Source: Aldrovandia affinis
Lineage: Eukaryota > Chordata > Actinopteri > Notacanthiformes > Halosauridae
Assembly (NCBI GenBank): GCA_029706075.1
Contig: JAINUG010000304.1
Span: 693,001 to 757,000, forward strand
Direction of reading: 5' to 3'
Length of the DNA stretch: 64,000 bases
Each line of letters opens with the position of its first letter. Within the stretch, counting starts at the first letter, position 1. Below are positions 60,128-64,000 of the stretch, one piece after another. The notes under the pieces are model-generated. The model saw nothing but the letters and a program-made list of their open reading frames with translations, was not told the origin of the DNA and searched no databases. The position numbers were made by a program, and so were the translations under genes.

Positions 60128-60599
60128 CTGTGAGGGAGTTCAGCCCTGTTTTAATGGATTTACATTTACTTCAGTTCGTCATCAGATTATCAGGTCCAGA
60201 GGGACCTACTACGCAGCGTACACAACGAATTTAGACGAACAGACAGAAAAAAACAAATCATAATGCTGTAAAAAAATCATTGTCATACATGAGCGGCATT
60301 CTGAAGAGGAATATTAATACAAGCACGTCCCTCCGGGGCATCGTTTTCCTCACATGAATTTATTTTGAATTTATTTTTCCATTTTCAGTCGCTGCCGAGA
60401 TTTGTCTCGGCTACAATTGTGCATGGAAGCCTGGCATGAAATATTAATCCTCATTAATCACTGAATTTTTATCATTCAGACAGGTATGAATAAAGCATGA
60501 GAGTTTTACATTTCCCCTTTCCGTACAATAGATTTGTTGCCATGGAATGGACATTGTCTTGATGTGAGTGAGTGGGCAACTTTTTTATATAAATTTTAC

Positions 60600-60770
60600 C
60601 GTAATTGTTATTATTATCAATTCCATGTCTGGCAGAGGCACTTATCCAAGGTGACTCGCAAAGCTTACTTTTATTAATACTATCCATTTACCCAGCTGCA
60701 CATTTACTAATATAAATCGGGTTAAGTACCCTCCTGATGTATCTGCAACCTCGCGGTGGCTGTCCCAGTT
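60600..60770 (-). repeat. Degenerate SINE, reversed
   Basis: GGCACTTATCCAAGGTGACT is the complement of the decayed 3' stem-loop domain. TTTACCCAGCTGCACATTTA and GGGTTAAGTACCCTCCTGAT correspond to the middle block. Little of the head remains. Confidence 0.6.
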
Positions 60771-60779
60771 CATTTACCT

Positions 60780-61310
60780 CCGTGTCATGCCGACTACAAT
60801 CCAATGTGCGAAATTCCTAACCACCTAAGGTCCCGCACTAATGAATACCCCAAAGACATTTTATGTCAACCATGCTGTCAAATTTGGTTTTCGGGCTCAA
60901 TTTGGAGATTAGGCAGAATGGCAGCGTCGATCGGGATTACCCTCAAATCCGAGCTGGAAATGGAAGCTTTTTTGCATGTCAGGGGGCTCTGCTCATGAGG
61001 AGAACGTGTCATCGATACTGGATTTCTAATTCACGCCTAACAGATGGCCGCTTTTCATCCCTTCGCGGTACGCGGCTCACCTCCACCGAGTGCAGGCTCC
61101 GCCGAACACAAGCCAAACAGAGCTGATTAAGAGCGATAGCTGCATGTGCACCGTTCCAGGGGTAAATCAATGCAATCAAAATAATGGGTTAACCCCCTGT
61201 TTAAGCCACTCTCGGTTAACAATCGCCATTTGATCCTGTAAGTGAGAATTAATCAGACTGAGAGACTGTCATAAATCACTCCGCACACGCACTGCTCATC
61301 CACGCCTGTC
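60780..61310. other. Intron segment, possible conserved non-coding
   Basis: Relatively GC-balanced sequence without repeats or recognised exon. Frames at 60756-60998 and 60863-61126 overlap in different frames and lack motifs. The CpG content is somewhat higher than that of the flanks. Confidence 0.35.
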
Positions 61311-61563
61311 TGCTCACAGTGAAGGATGGAGCGGGGGAAATAATGGCCTTCAGCTTGGTTTGGGATATACGACCCAGCCGCCCATGTTTCACATGGGTCC
61401 GCCATCACAGAAATCCAATTATCCCACTGTCACAGCAACTCCACACAAATGGAGGGGTTCCCACTTATTGGCCGAATGGGAATCCTGATCTTTCTTTGGG
61501 CACGTTTCTGTAGGGCCAAGGTCTGTTTCAGTGTCTTGATGCTTATCGTTACCTCTTGTTTAT

Positions 61564-61723
<160 letters not shown>

Positions 61724-62372
61724 TCTCTGATCCTGGAATATATCCTCAACGCTGCTGTGTAGTACTGTGGGAATACCTAGCAATTATCGTTTTAATGTTA
61801 CGTTTCTGTGCTATTCTTTGCTAACTGCAGTACTGCAGTCGTGCAGGTGTTCAGTGGGAGTAGCTTCACAGCTGGCTGATCACAGACTCCTCACAGATCA
61901 GGCCTTTCATACCAAATGTGATCGTTGGAGGGGAGACGAGGGGGGGGGCTTGTTGGAAAGGGGAGGGCTGGGCCTATCCGCTGGTGCTAGCCGTGGCACC
62001 TGACGGTCACACGTGGCACTGCACCCGTTTAAAGGATCCCGTATTTCGCTAGTTACCTGTATACCCACTGCACATGCGGCCTGTACAAACAAGCAAACTC
62101 ACTCAACGCCAGAAAGAGGGCTTCTTTAATTTGAAACGGGTGTTTAGGCCACCTGCCAAAGGGTTATGTGCGAGGGGTAATAGAGGCTTCCAGTCGAGTA
62201 CCACTCTCATTCTTTATTAAGTGATCTGATTTGTTTAAGTGTTGGAAGTGGTTGAAGACAGCTTCTGTTCGAGCCCCTCATTAGCTGGAGAAGTATCGCG
62301 TATCCCGCACTCCTCGGTAGTGAAAACATCCACGTCAGTTACACCGCTCTCTCTACGCCCCCCCCCCCTTAC

Positions 62373-62483
62373 CTTCACCCTGTAGTCTTCCGTGTCGACG
62401 ATGGTGGCCACCCGTATAAGTATGGGATTTCTTCTGTCCACAGCCTCCAGCTTCACGTTCAACTGGAACTTGTGTGGTGCTCT
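62373..62483 (-). CDS. l3mbtl4: L3MBTL4 exon: MBT repeat 3 core, first half
   Basis: This is a 111-bp symmetric (phase 0-0) exon of 37 codons, between acceptor TTTTCCAG and donor GTAAGG. It encodes RAPHKFQLNVKLEAVDRR followed by NPILIRVATIVDTEDYRVK. KLEAVDRRNP and IRVATIVD are hallmark MBT strands; the aspartate in AVDRRNP is the position that contacts methyl-lysine in ligand-binding MBT repeats. The next exon continues with VHFDGW, so the strand RVK/VHF is split by the intron. The intron side of the donor contains a run of G on the transcribed strand (C on the plus strand, about 62359-62368). No substitution disrupts the fold motif. Confidence 0.92.
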
Positions 62484-62898
62484 CTGGAAAAGCAGCCATT
62501 TTACAAATTTAGAGTGGACGACAATTAACGCTGACCTGCGCTGTTTCCATTGCATCACTGAATCTTATTTACTGACCGGTTGCAACATATGATTTATGAG
62601 TAATGCGCCACCCACTAATGACCAGGCAATAAAAGAAAGAGATCTGATTGGCTAGTCCTGGCTGACTGTCACCTGACTGATACTGGATAATCATGTTTTG
62701 GGATACCCTTTACTATGATCAGAATATTGCTGGACCACCGTCAGAAAGTCATAGTCATAGAGTGAGCACAGCAACTCTCTTTACTCATTTACACCACATG
62801 GCCCAAAACATCCACAGCAGCACTTTTATAAGTTGAAATAAGTCTGAGAGGCAGACAGCAGGACTATGGGGCACTTCGAGGTCTTTAGTACTGCTTAC

Positions 62899-62984
62899 CA
62901 TGCAGAAAGCTTCAGTCGGAACAGCCACGGAGCCTGTGTCTTCTAGATACTCCTCCCATGAGAAGCATTCCGGATTGGGGTGTC
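62899..62984 (-). CDS. l3mbtl4: L3MBTL4 exon: start of third MBT repeat
   Basis: This 86-bp exon begins after a pyrimidine-rich acceptor (TTTTTTAG) and ends at ATG before the donor GTAAGC. In phase 2 it reads HPNPECFSWEEYLEDTGS and then VAVPTEAFCM. The FSWEEYLE segment is the conserved N-terminal arm that opens an MBT repeat; here it opens the third repeat, directly after the end of repeat 2. It splices in phase 0 to the next exon 415 bp downstream. The preceding exon must lie beyond base 64000, because no MBT-like reading frame was found between 62985 and 64000. The PNPE-FSW spacing and the conserved tryptophan make family membership secure. Confidence 0.9.
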
Positions 62985-64000
62985 CTAAAAAAGAAAATAA
63001 ACACGACAATGCAGCAGAAATAAAACGGTGGGGCTGAACAGAGCCTTGTTCTTCAGTCGGTGAGGGTGCGTGTCACAGAAGCATGGCCAGGGCCTGTGAA
63101 TGGTGCGTTTTTGTTTGGGGTCAGGCCCAGACCCGAGGCGGCCCAGAGGCCGGACAGGTTTAGGCCTGTGTGGTGATCCTGATTTCACTGGCGGACACAG
63201 GCATTTATTAAGATGATTGTGGTACTATACTCTGGGATGAGCGAATGCCGGCTTTACGGCGGCAAACACTACAGAAGCAGAGCCTGCTGCAGTGGCTGAA
63301 GGCACAACGCCTCGGAGGAGTGAAAGCTGCTCTATGTAATGTACCACGCAGTGTCACACGGTTCCAGCAAAGAGCATCCGGGTCTTACAAATAAATACAT
63401 AAATAATAGTATTGCGAAAGGTTTGAATGCCTTTGCAGGGAATGACTACAGCCATTTACACACTTTCCTGCATAATCATATACTAATTTCCCTGCATAAT
63501 TACATCCTTCCATGTTTGATGTTACTAGCCCCCGTACTATGCAGGGACATTACCATATTCCTTCCCTGCTGCATAATATAGGGGTGTATAACTTCAAACT
63601 GTGGAAGTATATGATTATGAGTAATCTTATAGGAGCTAAGCTGTCCCAGCGTGCCCTGTGCACTGCACACATTCATGCTGTTGACACTAGATGGAATCTA
63701 GTGTCAACAGGAAACTCTAAGGAATCTGTCACTCAACTGCCACTTTAACGTTGCACATATTATTTCGTGGAATCGCGCGATAGTCCTCGACAATGCCCAA
63801 TGAGTTTGTTCAGTTAAAAAATGTAGGCCATGTTCACTTTAATACTAGCATGAAGCAGGAAGTACCAGGGAATTCAACATGTGACATTAGCTATAGTATT
63901 GCCTAGGTGTTCTTACATTTTTTCATATCTAGCTACTGTACACATTCAAGCTGTTGACACTATCTATACTTTCTCATTTGTTAGGAATCTGCAATTCAAT
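62985..64000. other. Intron upstream of the first visible exon
   Basis: No MBT-encoding frame was found on the minus strand here, so the previous exon lies further right. The region includes the hairpin at 63678-63710 and repeated CCTGCATAAT words at about 63466-63580. Confidence 0.45.
63678..63710. repeat. Perfect 15-bp stem hairpin
   Basis: CTGTTGACACTAGAT, spacer GGA, then the exact complement ATCTAGTGTCAACAG. A diverged copy of the left arm with its flank (CACATTCAAGCTGTTGACAC) recurs at about 63941-63960, without the right arm. Confidence 0.9.

Noticed and set aside
62985-63188. Minus frame directly upstream of the first visible exon.
   Set aside because: It shows no MBT motif and would read through the acceptor. 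The spliced phase at 62984 requires a distant upstream exon.

Overview
The window is intronic-rich vertebrate DNA, almost certainly from a teleost fish. The evidence is coding exons with GT/AG splice sites and kilobase introns, several Tc1-like DNA transposons with TA target sites, tRNA-headed SINEs, and LINE tails of the type common in fish. Some SINE copies end in an L2/UnaL2-type stem-loop followed by TGTAA repeats. This UnaL2-like tail is compatible with an early-branching teleost such as an eel relative, but it does not prove one. There is no sign of bacterial, viral or organellar sequence.

One host gene accounts for all the convincing cellular coding sequence. It lies on the minus strand and spans most of the window. 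Eight exons (62899-62984, 62373-62483, 60013-60127, 55417-55519, 44050-44223, 40060-40209, 36223-36296, 8454-8623; 983 nt in total) join with matching reading phases into one open protein. The product is an L(3)mbt-like Polycomb-group chromatin reader, best matched to L3MBTL4. The exons encode the third MBT repeat, a CPTPGC-type zinc finger, a basic linker with an AT-hook-like RGRP motif, an acidic stretch, and the beginning of the C-terminal SAM domain. The 5' exons (first two MBT repeats) lie beyond base 64000. The remaining SAM and 3' exons lie beyond base 1 and were not found here.

The rest is intron filled with mobile DNA. From left to right:
- 1-8.4 kb: a complete Tc1-like element with a nearly intact transposase (1358-3011), several SINEs and a CpG-rich pocket.
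- 8.6-36.2 kb (one 27.6-kb intron): SINEs, small hAT-like and other inverted-repeat elements, an L2-like LINE tail interrupted by a SINE, a CR1-like LINE tail, a dead Tc1 deletion derivative, a broken THAP-domain fragment and an unclassified LINE tail.
- 36.3-44 kb: a 1.2-kb inverted-repeat element, tandem duplications beside a splice donor, and SINEs.
- 44.2-55.4 kb: SINEs, dinucleotide repeats and a piggyBac-like TTAA element (49506-52436) that carries a Tc1 element inside it, followed by a LINE tail and another deleted Tc1.
- 55.5-64 kb: a diverged GT-rich minisatellite, SINEs, a perfect 153-bp CT tract and a palindrome.

No new enzymatic or defence system is visible. The most useful results are the exon chain of the L3MBTL gene, the nested transposons, a recurrent tRNA-headed SINE family with a GC-rich body, and two perfect hairpins that no named element explains.
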